A program made the translations under genes and the position numbers. The notes beneath the pieces are model-generated. The model did not search any database. It saw only the letters and a list, made by a program, of their open reading frames with translations, and was not told where the DNA came from. 64,000 nucleotides of DNA from Clostridia bacterium (GTDB lineage: Bacteria > Bacillota > Clostridia > Christensenellales > CAG-138): NCBI GenBank assembly GCA_017435905.1, contig JAFSEB010000045.1, positions 1 through 64,000 on the forward strand, read 5' to 3'. Position 1 is the first letter of the stretch. The number at the start of each line of letters is the position of its first letter. Shown here piece by piece: positions 24,774 through 32,797 of this stretch.

Positions 24774-25550
24774 ATGGAAGAAAACCGAAATGAGATGCAG
24801 CTGTCCATTTTGGAAAAAGAACCGGTGGGGGATGTGATCGTCCGGCAGGGTGAGATCCGCCTTGTGGGCAAAAAGACCCGCATCGTCACCGCCAACAAGC
24901 GGCAGCCCCTGCCGCAGATCAAGGCCTTCTGGCAGCAGTGCGAGGAGGACGGCACCCTGCAGGCGCTGCGAGCCCTGTCCCCCAATGCGAAGTGCTATGC
25001 GAGCGCCACGGATAATTTCGGCAAAATGGAATACGATTACTGGATCGCCGTGGAGGCGGATGAAAGCACCCCCGTGCCGGAGGGCTACGGCGTTATCGAG
25101 ACCCTTGAGACCAACTATGCCCGCTTCCGTGCGGAAGGCCCTGCCTGCGATGCGGTGTACAATCTTTGGAGCTGGATCTACCGCCGCTGGTTCACCCGGG
25201 GCGAATACAAGCACGGCATCTCTCCGGAGCTGGAGCTTTACCCCTTTGAAGGGCGTGACAGCGAAAGCTGCGTAACGGAGATCCGTGTGCCGGTGAAGAA
25301 GATCGACAAAAAGCGCATGAAGCGTTCCCAGCTTCCCATGCTGCTGCCGCCCCTTGGCGCATTGCTGGGCCTTGTGATCGGCATCAACATGGAAAACATC
25401 ACCGCCGGCCTGTTGGTTGGCTTCCTTGGCGGCTATATCGGCAGCATCGTGGTGCAGCATATCCTCGATGAGCGGGAAGTGGATAAGACCGGCCTCGAAG
25501 AGCGCCTTGATGCTCCCCAAAAGGAAGAGGAAAAGAGCGAAGAGGAATAA
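24774..25550 (+). CDS. GyrI-like effector-binding domain with membrane anchor
   Basis: A 258-residue protein. Residues 15-175 resemble the GyrI/AraC effector-binding domain, which binds small amphipathic molecules: VPEGYGVIETLETNYARF and LWSWIYRRWFTRGEY fit its core. About residues 185-235 form two hydrophobic helices (LPMLLPPLGALLGLVIGI and ITAGLLVGFLGGYIGS), and the end is highly charged (EEEKSEEE). There is no DNA-binding domain. The pairing of this domain with a membrane hairpin is unusual; ligand and role are unknown. It has its own promoter and terminator. Confidence 0.65.
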   Translation: MEENRNEMQLSILEKEPVGDVIVRQGEIRLVGKKTRIVTANKRQPLPQIKAFWQQCEEDGTLQALRALSPNAKCYASATDNFGKMEYDYWIAVEADESTPVPEGYGVIETLETNYARFRAEGPACDAVYNLWSWIYRRWFTRGEYKHGISPELELYPFEGRDSESCVTEIRVPVKKIDKKRMKRSQLPMLLPPLGALLGLVIGINMENITAGLLVGFLGGYIGSIVVQHILDEREVDKTGLEERLDAPQKEEEKSEEE

Positions 25551-25600
25551 AACAGAAACAACAAAAGGCAGAGCAAAAGGACAGTTGTCCATAAAACAGG

Positions 25601-25632
25601 AAAGCCGGGCTGCGGAATGCAGTCCGGCTTTT
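25601..25632 (+). terminator. terminator of the GyrI-like gene
   Basis: AAAGCCGG-CTGC and GCAG-CCGGCTTTT pair around GGAAT with one G/T position inside the stem. Confidence 0.8.
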
Positions 25633-25677
25633 GGCTATTTTTATTGAGTGTACCTTTGCTGTTCGGCAAATTGGAAT

Positions 25678-25977
25678 TTATCGAACTATTTCCACTTTTA
25701 CATCATGGTCACTATCGTCACAATCCAACATAATCTCCAATAAGATTAACACCATTTCGTCACCTAAGGCTTCTTTACTTTTATTAAAATTTATCCACCT
25801 AATCGTGATTGGTTCGTTATATTCATGCACACCAAATCCACCACGCAGCAAATCATTAAATGCGTTTAGATTATGTCCTGTTTTCCAGTGGAGGTTTTTG
25901 GTTAGCAATTTGTTTATTTCGCTATAAAAGCCTTCCATGTCAGTAAAGTTATTACCATCAAGTATGAAAGTTTTCAT
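25678..25977 (-). CDS. barstar family protein (ribonuclease inhibitor)
   Basis: A 99-residue protein of the barstar family, which binds and blocks barnase-type ribonucleases. It starts MKTFILDGNNFTDMEGFY and has the family core HNLNAFNDLLRGGFG near residues 42-56. GGAGGGG precedes the ATG at 25977. Base composition is clearly A/T-rich and codon use differs from all neighbours, which suggests recent transfer. No barnase, toxin or secretion gene is adjacent, so it is an orphan immunity gene or antitoxin. Confidence 0.82.
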   Translation of the reverse strand: MKTFILDGNNFTDMEGFYSEINKLLTKNLHWKTGHNLNAFNDLLRGGFGVHEYNEPITIRWINFNKSKEALGDEMVLILLEIMLDCDDSDHDVKVEIVR

Positions 25978-26060
25978 TGTTTCTTTCCCCTCCGTCAAAT
26001 TCAAGTTTATCGGTTTGTTTGGTTTATTCTGCCATGTGGGTATTATTTTTTATAAGAACA

Positions 26061-26085
26061 GGCACAGCGATCCTTCTGCTGTGCC
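26061..26085 (-). terminator. weak terminator after yerC
   Basis: GGCACAGC (26061-26068) and GCTGTGCC (26078-26085) form an 8-base-pair stem; the run after it on the minus strand is mixed A/T rather than pure T. The 160-base A/T-rich stretch 25978-26142 holds no gene. Confidence 0.4.
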
Positions 26086-26142
26086 TGCCAACTGTTTTAT
26101 CAATACGACCATTTTGCTCTGCTTATTATTTTATTCTGTTTT

Positions 26143-26442
26143 TCAGCCTTCCTGCTTTGCCATTTTGTCCAGCACGGTCTTATAGCCATCCGCCCCGTAG
26201 GCAAGGCAGCGGTTGACACGGGAAATGGTGGCGGTGGAAGCGCCGGTTTTTTCCGCAATGGCGGTATAGGTCTCGCCGCTGCGGAGAAGCTTTGCCACCT
26301 CAAGCCGCTGGGAGAGGGCACGAAGCTCCGTTACCGTGCAAAGATCCTCAAAAAAGCAATAGCATTCATCCTTGGTCTCAAGGGCGAGGATGGCATCAAA
26401 CAGGCGGTCTGCTTCATCATTTTTCAGCTTTGTCTTGTACAT
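26143..26442 (-). CDS. YerC/YecD family TrpR-related protein
   Basis: A 99-residue DNA-binding protein related to the Trp repressor. The pattern FFEDLCTVTELRALSQRL followed by the helix-turn-helix TYTAIAEKTGASTATISRV is diagnostic of the YerC/YecD family, which is conserved in Bacillota but has no agreed target. Length is normal and AAAGGGAG precedes the ATG. A TTTAAC/GTTAAA palindrome lies over its predicted promoter, consistent with autoregulation. Confidence 0.9.
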   Translation of the reverse strand: MYKTKLKNDEADRLFDAILALETKDECYCFFEDLCTVTELRALSQRLEVAKLLRSGETYTAIAEKTGASTATISRVNRCLAYGADGYKTVLDKMAKQEG

Positions 26443-26480
26443 GGGGATCTCCCTTTGTGAAGTGGTTTCCTAACAGCGAT

Positions 26481-26510
26481 AGTTTAACACGTTAAAGCAC
26501 GAAAAATCAA
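26481..26510 (-). promoter_or_regulatory. yerC promoter with overlapping palindrome
   Basis: TTGATT (26505-26510, minus strand), 18-base spacer, TAAACT (26481-26486). The sequence TTTAACACGTTAAA (26483-26496) has perfect six-base arms and covers the -10 element. Confidence 0.5.
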
Positions 26511-26521
26511 GAGGCAGATGC

Positions 26522-27286
26522 TTATTCCCTCGTCAGTTTCGCAAGGAACACACGGGTGCGCTCGTTCTGCGGATCGTCGATCACCTGCTCGGCGGTGCCT
26601 TCCTCCACGATCACGCCGCCTGCCATGAAGATGACACGGTCCGCCACGGAACGGGCAAAGGCCATTTCGTGGGTCACGATGAGCATGGTCATGTTTTCCC
26701 TGGCAAGGGCCTGAATGACGTGCAGGATCTCGCCGGTCAGCTCCGGGTCAAGGGCGCTGGTGGGCTCATCGAAAAACAGCATCTTCGGGCCCATGGCAAG
26801 GGCACGGGCAATGGAAACACGCTGCTGTTCGCCGCCGGAAAGCTGGTAGGGGTAGGCGTCGGCACGGTCGGAAAGCCCCATTTTTGCAAGCAGGGAACGG
26901 GCGGTATTTTCCGCCTCTGCCTTGCTTTTTTTCTGCACCGTGATGGGCGCATCGGTGATGTTTTTCATCACGCTGTAATGGGGGAACAGGTTGAAATTCT
27001 GGAACACAAGGCCGAACTTGCTGCGGATCTCCTTCAGTTTTGCGGCATCCCGGTAAACGGTCTTGCCGGAAGCATCCGGTGCGGCGGCGCTTTCGCCAAG
27101 GTAGGAAAGGCTGCCGCCGTCCATGGTTTCAAGCAGGGTCGCACAGCGAAGCAGGGTGGATTTGCCGCTGCCCGAAGGGCCGATGATGGCGACAACTTCG
27201 CCTTCCTTCACGCTGAGGGAGATATCTTTGAGCACCTCACGGCCGTCAAAGCTTTTTTTCAGGTTGTTGATCTCAAGAACATTCAT
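26522..27286 (-). CDS. polar amino acid ABC transporter ATP-binding protein
   Basis: A 254-residue ATPase of the GlnQ/HisP type: Walker [15 protein letters not shown]-loop QNFNLFPH, signature [15 protein letters not shown], Walker [15 protein letters not shown]. Third gene of the importer operon, 20 bases after the permease, with AAAAGGAG before the ATG. Substrate is decided by the binding protein, not by this subunit. Confidence 0.94.
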   Translation of the reverse strand: MNVLEINNLKKSFDGREVLKDISLSVKEGEVVAIIGPSGSGKSTLLRCATLLETMDGGSLSYLGESAAAPDASGKTVYRDAAKLKEIRSKFGLVFQNFNLFPHYSVMKNITDAPITVQKKSKAEAENTARSLLAKMGLSDRADAYPYQLSGGEQQRVSIARALAMGPKMLFFDEPTSALDPELTGEILHVIQALARENMTMLIVTHEMAFARSVADRVIFMAGGVIVEEGTAEQVIDDPQNERTRVFLAKLTRE

Positions 27287-27306
27287 GGGAAGCTCCTTTT
27301 CGGCCC

Positions 27307-27957
27307 TTAGCGGTAATAGGACAGTTTGTGCTCAATGCGTTCCATGGCCCACGCCACCACAGCGTTGAAGATGTAGTAGAACACCGCCGCCGCCGCATAG
27401 GGCACCATGCTTTTTTCCGCCGAGGCGATCTGCTTGGAAAGGGTGAACATTTCAAGCACGCCGATGGCAAAGGCAAGGGAGGTATCCTTGACGAGGGTGA
27501 TGATCTCGTTGGTGGTGGGGGGCAGGATGCGCTTCACCATCTGGGGGAAGATGATGCGGCTGAAGGTCTGGCGCTTGGAATAGCCCAGCACCTCCGCAGC
27601 TTCGTACTGCCCCTTGGGGATGGATTCGATGCCGGCACGGTAGATCTCCGCAAAATAGGCGGCATAGTTGAGCACGAAGGCGATGATGACCGCATAAAAC
27701 CGGTAGCCGTTGGAAAGGGGGATCTTGAATACGAACCAGGGCGCAAAGTAGACCACCAGCAGCTGCAGCATCAGCGGCGTGCCGCGCATCACGCTGATGT
27801 AAACACGCATCAGCATGCTGAGGGGCTTAAACCGGCTCATGCGCCCGAAGGCGATGGGCAGCGCCAGCGGCAGCGCACCGAGAAGGGTGAGCGTGAAGAT
27901 CAGCACGGAGGTGAGCATACCCATGCCAAGCTGTTGGAGCATCGTTGCAAAACTCAT
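27307..27957 (-). CDS. polar amino acid ABC transporter permease
   Basis: A 216-residue His/Glu/Gln/Arg/opine family permease with about five membrane helices; YISVMRGTPLMLQLLVVYF and EIYRAGIESIPKGQYEAAEVLG are family hallmarks. Probably works as a homodimer. Separated from the upstream binding-protein gene by a 223-base structured gap. Confidence 0.94.
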   Translation of the reverse strand: MSFATMLQQLGMGMLTSVLIFTLTLLGALPLALPIAFGRMSRFKPLSMLMRVYISVMRGTPLMLQLLVVYFAPWFVFKIPLSNGYRFYAVIIAFVLNYAAYFAEIYRAGIESIPKGQYEAAEVLGYSKRQTFSRIIFPQMVKRILPPTTNEIITLVKDTSLAFAIGVLEMFTLSKQIASAEKSMVPYAAAAVFYYIFNAVVAWAMERIEHKLSYYR

Positions 27958-28002
27958 ACTGTTACCTTTCGTTGGGGGAGGATAAAAGGGATAAGACGGG
28001 AA

Positions 28003-28156
28003 AAACGCGGGCGGCAGAGGCTTTATGAAAGGAGGACATCGCCTTGATCAGCTGATCGGGAAGCGGTATCGGCGCCAAAGCAAACGGGAAAGCTGCTTTG
28101 CTGCCGATGCCGCCTCAAAAACGGCATGTCACTTTCTTGCCCCCTCGCCCGCGTTT
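28003..28156 (-). ncRNA. structured RNA element in the amino acid importer operon
   Basis: The ends pair perfectly over 11 bases: AAACGCGGGCG (28003-28013) with CGCCCGCGTTT (28146-28156). Inside, GCGGTATCGGC (28063-28073) pairs with GCCGATGCCGC (28103-28113), one G/U pair, enclosing AGCAAA/TTTGCT. ATGCCG (28107-28112) can instead pair with CGGCAT (28122-28127), which excludes the previous helix. On the minus strand the last arm runs into TTTTT, as in a terminator. It lies between the binding-protein and permease genes. Strand is inferred from the operon direction; no known riboswitch class was recognised. Confidence 0.5.
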
Positions 28157-28180
28157 GTATGGACGGGGTCTCAGTTTGGC

Positions 28181-28966
28181 TTATTTGCCGAGCACGCAGA
28201 CATCGTAGCCGAACCACTCCTCGGAGATCTTGGCGAAGGTGCCGTCCTCTACCATTTCAAGGAGGGTCTCTTCCACCTGATCACGCAGCTCGGTGTTGCC
28301 GAGTTTGAAGCCAACGCCGTACTGCTCGCTCTGCAGGGGCTGCTCCATGATCACGAACTGGTCTTCACGGCCTTCGATCTGGAAACGGGCAACGCCGATA
28401 TCCATGCCGATGGCATCCACCGCACCGGATTCAAGCTCCATGAAAGCGGTGTTGTATTCGGCGCACTGCTCAAGGGAAGCGAAGGAATCACGCAGGGCGA
28501 TGGCATCGGGGTTTTCCTCATCGTTCAGGGCAGCTTCGCAGGAGGAGTCTGCCTGCACGGTGACCACCTTGCCGGCAAGATCTGCAAAGGTGGCAAGACC
28601 GTCCGCAGCACGGGTCACGAATACCTGGGAGTTGTCGCAGTAAGCGCCGGTCCAGGTGTAAAGCTCTTCACGGCCGTTCATGGTGAAGCCGTTCCAGATG
28701 CAGTCGATAGCGCCGGATTCAAGCTCGAAATCCTTGGCGTTCCAGTCGATGGGGGAAAGCTTCAGTTCCCAGCCCCTGCGTTCGCAGACTTCTGCGGCAA
28801 GGTCAAGGTCAAAGCCGATGTAGTCGCCGTTTTCGTCGATGTAACCGTAGGGCGGGAAAGCGGCGTCAAAGCCGACGGTGAAGGTCTTGTCTTCCTTCTT
28901 GGCGCAGCCGAAGGCAGCGGTGAGAACAAGGGCAGCAACAAGCGTCAGCAGGAAAAAGCGTTTCAT
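28181..28966 (-). CDS. polar amino acid ABC transporter substrate-binding lipoprotein
   Basis: A 261-residue SBP_bac_3 lipoprotein with lipobox AFGC. FDAAFPPYGYIDENGDYIGFDLDLA is the family's N-terminal ligand block (residues 34-58), and MNGREELYTWTGAYCDN and VGFKLGNTELRDQV follow. It captures a polar amino acid outside the membrane. First gene of the importer operon; AAAGGA precedes the ATG. The promoter region has an unusual array of repeats at 28983-29020. Ligand cannot be predicted with confidence. Confidence 0.93.
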   Translation of the reverse strand: MKRFFLLTLVAALVLTAAFGCAKKEDKTFTVGFDAAFPPYGYIDENGDYIGFDLDLAAEVCERRGWELKLSPIDWNAKDFELESGAIDCIWNGFTMNGREELYTWTGAYCDNSQVFVTRAADGLATFADLAGKVVTVQADSSCEAALNDEENPDAIALRDSFASLEQCAEYNTAFMELESGAVDAIGMDIGVARFQIEGREDQFVIMEQPLQSEQYGVGFKLGNTELRDQVEETLLEMVEDGTFAKISEEWFGYDVCVLGK

Positions 28967-28982
28967 GGTCAGTATCCTTTCT

Positions 28983-29020
28983 TACTATGCACATACCGTG
29001 CATTTAATGCACTACTATGC
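28983..29020. promoter_or_regulatory. palindrome flanked by direct repeats upstream of the amino acid importer
   Basis: TACTATGC occurs at 28983-28990 and 29013-29020, exactly 30 bases apart. Between them GTGCATTTAATGCAC (28998-29012) is a perfect palindrome with 7-base arms. The array lies 17-54 bases upstream of the binding-protein start and probably binds a regulator. It has some likeness to ArgR/AhrC boxes, but the match is loose. Confidence 0.55.
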
Positions 29021-29070
29021 TAACACATTAGTGTGCTAAAGTAAAGGGGTAAAAACATATATTTTTCAAC

Positions 29071-29105
29071 AAAAAAAGCGGAAAACAGTTTTTACTGTTT
29101 TCCGC
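29071..29105 (-). terminator. terminator of the VanZ-like gene
   Basis: GCGGAAAACAGT and ACTGTTTTCCGC form a 12-base-pair stem followed on the minus strand by TTTTTTT. Confidence 0.92.
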
Positions 29106-29121
29106 AGGGGAAAAACGCATA

Positions 29122-29676
29122 TCAGCGCCTTTTAAGACAGGCGTAAGCTCGCTTTGCGAGAAGAAACAGCCCGTAGCCGAGAAGATAGCCCGCCGTGTTG
29201 AGGATAAGATCATCCACATCCGTGACCCTCGAAAAGAAGGGCAGCTGCAGCAGCTCGATGACAAGCGAAAAACCGATGCCTGATGCAATGGCTTTTTTGT
29301 GGCTGTCAAGCTCTTTGAAAACAGAAGGCCATATGATGCCGATGGGGATGAACATGGCCGTGTTGCCGATGATGTTGAGAAGGATCTGCCGCCGCTCCGG
29401 GTAATCGAGCAGGTTTTTGAAGGGGATAAGGTTGATCCTGAACGGCAATGCCCGCGATGCATCAAACACAAGGGGCTGTATCCTGCCATCCACCCTGTCA
29501 AAGGGGAAGAAGGTGAAGCGCAAAACCACAAGCAGGGCGATGAGCACCGTGAGAAGCGCCGCTTCACGCCGAAGGGAGAAGGCTTTTCTGCGGAAAAAGC
29601 AAAGGAGCCTTGTCAGCAAAAAAGCCGCCGTGACGAAAGCCGCCGCAGCAGTGTAAGAAATAAAAAGCATGGTCAT
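29122..29676 (-). CDS. VanZ-like membrane protein
   Basis: A 184-residue membrane protein with four helices. NIIGNTAMFIPIGIIWP, IELLQLPFFSRVTDVDDLILNTAG (in two overlapping blocks) match the VanZ-like family, some members of which give low-level teicoplanin resistance; most have no known role. AAAGGAAAC precedes the ATG. It lies 57 bases downstream of the fbp gene in the same direction and may be co-transcribed. Confidence 0.88.
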   Translation of the reverse strand: MTMLFISYTAAAAFVTAAFLLTRLLCFFRRKAFSLRREAALLTVLIALLVVLRFTFFPFDRVDGRIQPLVFDASRALPFRINLIPFKNLLDYPERRQILLNIIGNTAMFIPIGIIWPSVFKELDSHKKAIASGIGFSLVIELLQLPFFSRVTDVDDLILNTAGYLLGYGLFLLAKRAYACLKRR

Positions 29677-29733
29677 GTTTCCTTTCCGAAGGATACAATA
29701 CTGCCGCAGCAGGTTTGGCTGCGGCAGCCGGTA

Positions 29734-31704
29734 TTATTTGCGCTTGCTGGGATCCGCTTTGATGGCGCCGCTGCGATAGGCTTCAAGCAGCTTTTTGAGA
29801 TCCTCGATGCGGCCCCGGATCTCCACGCCCGTGTCGATATCCGCCACCATAACACGCTTGGGGAATTCCTCCACGGTGAAGCTGTGGGAGGTGATATCCT
29901 TATCGTGGCGCACGGCATCCTCAATGGTGGTGAAGGGCTCGTGGGCGGCGATGCGCATGCTGATGGAGTTGAAGAACATGGTGTAGCCGGCAATGCCCGT
30001 CTGCCCCTGATAGGCACGGCAGAAACCGCCGTCGATGACCACAAGGCGGCCGTGGGCTTTGCAGGGGTTTTCACCCTCCTTTGCCTTTACCGGGATGTGA
30101 CCGTTGACGATGCGGCTCCAGGGCTTGTTCAGACCGAAGGAGGCAAGCAGCTCACGGCAGAAGTCTTCATCGTCATAATACTCGTAATAGGGATTCTTGG
30201 GCTCCTTGTGGGTGGCTTTATCCGCAATCAGGGCACGCTCAAAGGTGGTGATGTGGCTGCGTGCGAAGATGGGGGAGTGGCGGCCGCACCACAGGAACCA
30301 CAGGAAATCACGGCCGAAGGCACGCTCTTCGCTGCCCTCGGGGGCAAAGTAACCCTCCCGGGCCTTGCTGTCGCAGAAATCGAGGAAATCACGGCCGGCG
30401 AGCACGTTGCGGCCAAACTCGAATTCCATGTAGCTGCCGTCCCGGTTGCAGGGCACGCAGCCGTGGAACAGCAGGTTGCCGTTGCAGCAGCGGTAGACGG
30501 AACCCACGGAATAAAGGAAGCGCACATGGTGCTGCAGGCGCTCGGAGTGCATGAAGGCGGTGGTCAGCTGCTGCATGAGTGCAGCCTCCTCCGGGCTCAA
30601 ACGGGTGGGATCCTTGGGATCCACGGTGGGGAAATACGTATCCTTCAGCGGATAATCCGTATCGCCTGCCCGGAAGGTGCCCTTTTCCCAGTCCACACGG
30701 GAAAGCACATCCCTGTCCGCCATGTTGAATTCGCCCCTGCGCTTGATGAGCTGGCCTTCGAGCTTGAACTGGATGACGCTGATGGCCTTGTGCATCCTCG
30801 CATACAGGTTCAGGTCACGGGGCTTGAAGGGCTCTTCCGGCAGCTTGCGGGGCTTGAAGACGGAGGCATCGCTGTCGCCGTACTGTTCGTTGGAAAACAG
30901 GGCGAGGGGCAGCAGGTTGATGCCGTAGCCGTTTTCCAGCATGTCAAGGTTATCGTACTGCACGCAGTTTCTGACCGCCGTTGCCACGCAGACATCGCTG
31001 CCGGCGGCGGCGCCCATCCACATCACATCGTGGTTGCCCCACTGGATATCCACGTTGTGGTGGGTGAGAAGGTGGTCAAGAATGACATCCGCATGGGGTC
31101 CCCTGTCGAAAATGTCGCCCACGATGTGCAGCTGGTCCACGCTCATGCGCTTGATGAGCGTTGCCATTTCGGTGATGAAGGTATCCGCCACGCCGGTATC
31201 GATGATGGCGTGGATGATGTTGTCGTAATATTTGTCCCGGTTGGGGCTCGATGAGGTGTTGATCAGCTCCTCCATGATGTAGGCGAACTCCTTGGGGAGC
31301 GCCTTTCTGACCTTGGAACGGGAATACTTGGTGGTGGAAAGCTTTACCACCGCGATCAGGCGGCGGAGGGTGACGCAGTACCAGTCGTGAAGATCCTCCA
31401 CGGTGGCTTTCGCCTCGATGAGCTTTTCACGGGGGTAGTAGATGAGGGCGGCAAGGGCACGGCGCTCGGAGCTGACGAGGGAGCCGTCAAAGGCCTTGTC
31501 GATCTTGCTGGCAACGGCGCCGCTGCCGTTGTTGAGGATGTGCAGAAATGCCTCGTGCTCGCCGTGGATGTCGCTCATAAAGTGTTCCGTGCCCTTGGGC
31601 AGGTTCAGTATGGCGGTCAAGTTGATGATCTCGGCGCTGGCGGCCTGAGGTGTGGGATATTCCCGGGCAAGCTGTTTGAGATAACGGATCTCCTGCGCTG
31701 TCAT
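29734..31704 (-). CDS. fbp: fructose-1,6-bisphosphatase, class III
   Basis: A 656-residue gluconeogenic phosphatase of the Firmicutes-specific class III, converting fructose 1,6-bisphosphate to fructose 6-phosphate. It shows calcineurin-type metal motifs: HFMSDIHGEHEAF, VGDIFDRGPHAD and WGNHDVMWMGAA, plus VNGHIPVKAKEGENP. Length is normal for the class. Cytoplasmic. It is divergent from nfo across a 182-base region. Confidence 0.95.
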   Translation of the reverse strand: MTAQEIRYLKQLAREYPTPQAASAEIINLTAILNLPKGTEHFMSDIHGEHEAFLHILNNGSGAVASKIDKAFDGSLVSSERRALAALIYYPREKLIEAKATVEDLHDWYCVTLRRLIAVVKLSTTKYSRSKVRKALPKEFAYIMEELINTSSSPNRDKYYDNIIHAIIDTGVADTFITEMATLIKRMSVDQLHIVGDIFDRGPHADVILDHLLTHHNVDIQWGNHDVMWMGAAAGSDVCVATAVRNCVQYDNLDMLENGYGINLLPLALFSNEQYGDSDASVFKPRKLPEEPFKPRDLNLYARMHKAISVIQFKLEGQLIKRRGEFNMADRDVLSRVDWEKGTFRAGDTDYPLKDTYFPTVDPKDPTRLSPEEAALMQQLTTAFMHSERLQHHVRFLYSVGSVYRCCNGNLLFHGCVPCNRDGSYMEFEFGRNVLAGRDFLDFCDSKAREGYFAPEGSEERAFGRDFLWFLWCGRHSPIFARSHITTFERALIADKATHKEPKNPYYEYYDDEDFCRELLASFGLNKPWSRIVNGHIPVKAKEGENPCKAHGRLVVIDGGFCRAYQGQTGIAGYTMFFNSISMRIAAHEPFTTIEDAVRHDKDITSHSFTVEEFPKRVMVADIDTGVEIRGRIEDLKKLLEAYRSGAIKADPSKRK

Positions 31705-31829
31705 GATGTCCTCCCTGATGGCTGCAGTATTTGCTGTGTTATAAGAAAAATGAAACCGGCTATTGGCATATCTTATATAATATCACAGATCAAAGGGAAA
31801 GACCACCCCTGCTGCTTTTTTCGGGATAC

Positions 31830-31858
31830 TTTCCCAAAATGAGGGAAAATGGTATACT
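31830..31858 (+). promoter_or_regulatory. nfo promoter with inverted repeat
   Basis: TATACT at 31853-31858 with TTTCCC (31830-31835) at -35 spacing of 17. TTTCCC and GGGAAA (31843-31848) form a perfect inverted repeat with seven bases between, which could be an operator. Confidence 0.5.
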
Positions 31859-31886
31859 GATCATAACGATCAAAGGGAGGATCAAT

Positions 31887-32720
31887 ATGCTTTACATCGG
31901 CTGTCACCTTTCATCCTCGAAAGGGTTTCTTCATATGGGGAAGGAAGCCCGCTCCATCGGCGCCAATACCTTCCAGTTTTTCACCCGGAACCCCCGGGGC
32001 GGCAGTGCCAAGCCCTTCGATGCTGAGGATGCGGCCGCCTACTGTGCTTTTGCGGAAAAGGAGGGCATCGGTTCCGTCATCGCCCATGCGCCCTACACCC
32101 TCAATGCCTGTGCGGCGGATGAAGGGCTTCGGGAATTTGCGGTGAACACCATGCGTGATGACCTTTTCCGCCTGTCCCACATTCCCGGGTGCCTTTACAA
32201 TTTCCATCCCGGCAGCCATGTGAAGCAGGGCATGGAAAAGGGCATCGAGCTGATTTCCGCAACCCTCAACGCCGTTTTGCCGGAGGCGAAGGGCACCACC
32301 GTGCTTCTTGAGACCATGGCAGGCAAGGGCAGCGAGGTAGGCGGCAGATTTGAAGAGCTGCGTGCCATCATGGACCGGGTGGAGATGCCGGAAAAGCTGG
32401 GCGTGTGCCTTGACAGCTGCCACGTGTTCGACGGCGGCTACGATATCGTCAACGACCTTGATGGCGTGCTTGCGGAATTCGACCGCATCATCGGCCTTGA
32501 TAAGCTCAAAGCCATCCACCTCAACGACAGCAAGAACGGTTACGGCACGAAAAAGGACCGCCATGCCTGCCTTGGGGAAGGGAACATCGGCCTTGATGCG
32601 CTGATGCGCCTTGTGAATCACAGCGCCCTTCGGGGGCTGCCCATCGGCCTTGAAACGCCCAACGATCTTGACGGCTACGCACGGGAGATCGCCCTTGTGA
32701 AAAGCCTGTACCGGGAATAA
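31887..32720 (+). CDS. nfo: deoxyribonuclease IV (AP endonuclease)
   Basis: A 277-residue zinc enzyme that cuts DNA at abasic sites in base-excision repair. It begins [14 protein letters not shown] and contains the metal-ligand blocks [34 protein letters not shown] and [17 protein letters not shown] chose the ATG at 31887, with GGGAGG 6-7 bases upstream; an upstream extension to 31731 covers the promoter. Single gene, ended by a bidirectional terminator. Confidence 0.95.
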   Translation: MLYIGCHLSSSKGFLHMGKEARSIGANTFQFFTRNPRGGSAKPFDAEDAAAYCAFAEKEGIGSVIAHAPYTLNACAADEGLREFAVNTMRDDLFRLSHIPGCLYNFHPGSHVKQGMEKGIELISATLNAVLPEAKGTTVLLETMAGKGSEVGGRFEELRAIMDRVEMPEKLGVCLDSCHVFDGGYDIVNDLDGVLAEFDRIIGLDKLKAIHLNDSKNGYGTKKDRHACLGEGNIGLDALMRLVNHSALRGLPIGLETPNDLDGYAREIALVKSLYRE

Positions 32721-32736
32721 TGCCCAAAAAGCAGCT

Positions 32737-32768
32737 GACCCGGCCTGCATTCTGCAGGCCGGGTCTTT
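32737..32768. terminator. bidirectional terminator
   Basis: GACCCGGCCTGCA and TGCAGGCCGGGTC form a strong 13-base-pair stem; TTT follows on the plus strand and TTTTT a few bases on, on the minus strand. Confidence 0.88.
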
Positions 32769-32797
32769 GTGTATAAGGAAATGTGCCGCTATCCCAT

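Noticed and set aside
29299-31254. 651-codon plus-strand open frame
   Set aside because: It is antisense to class III fructose-1,6-bisphosphatase, which is unmistakable.
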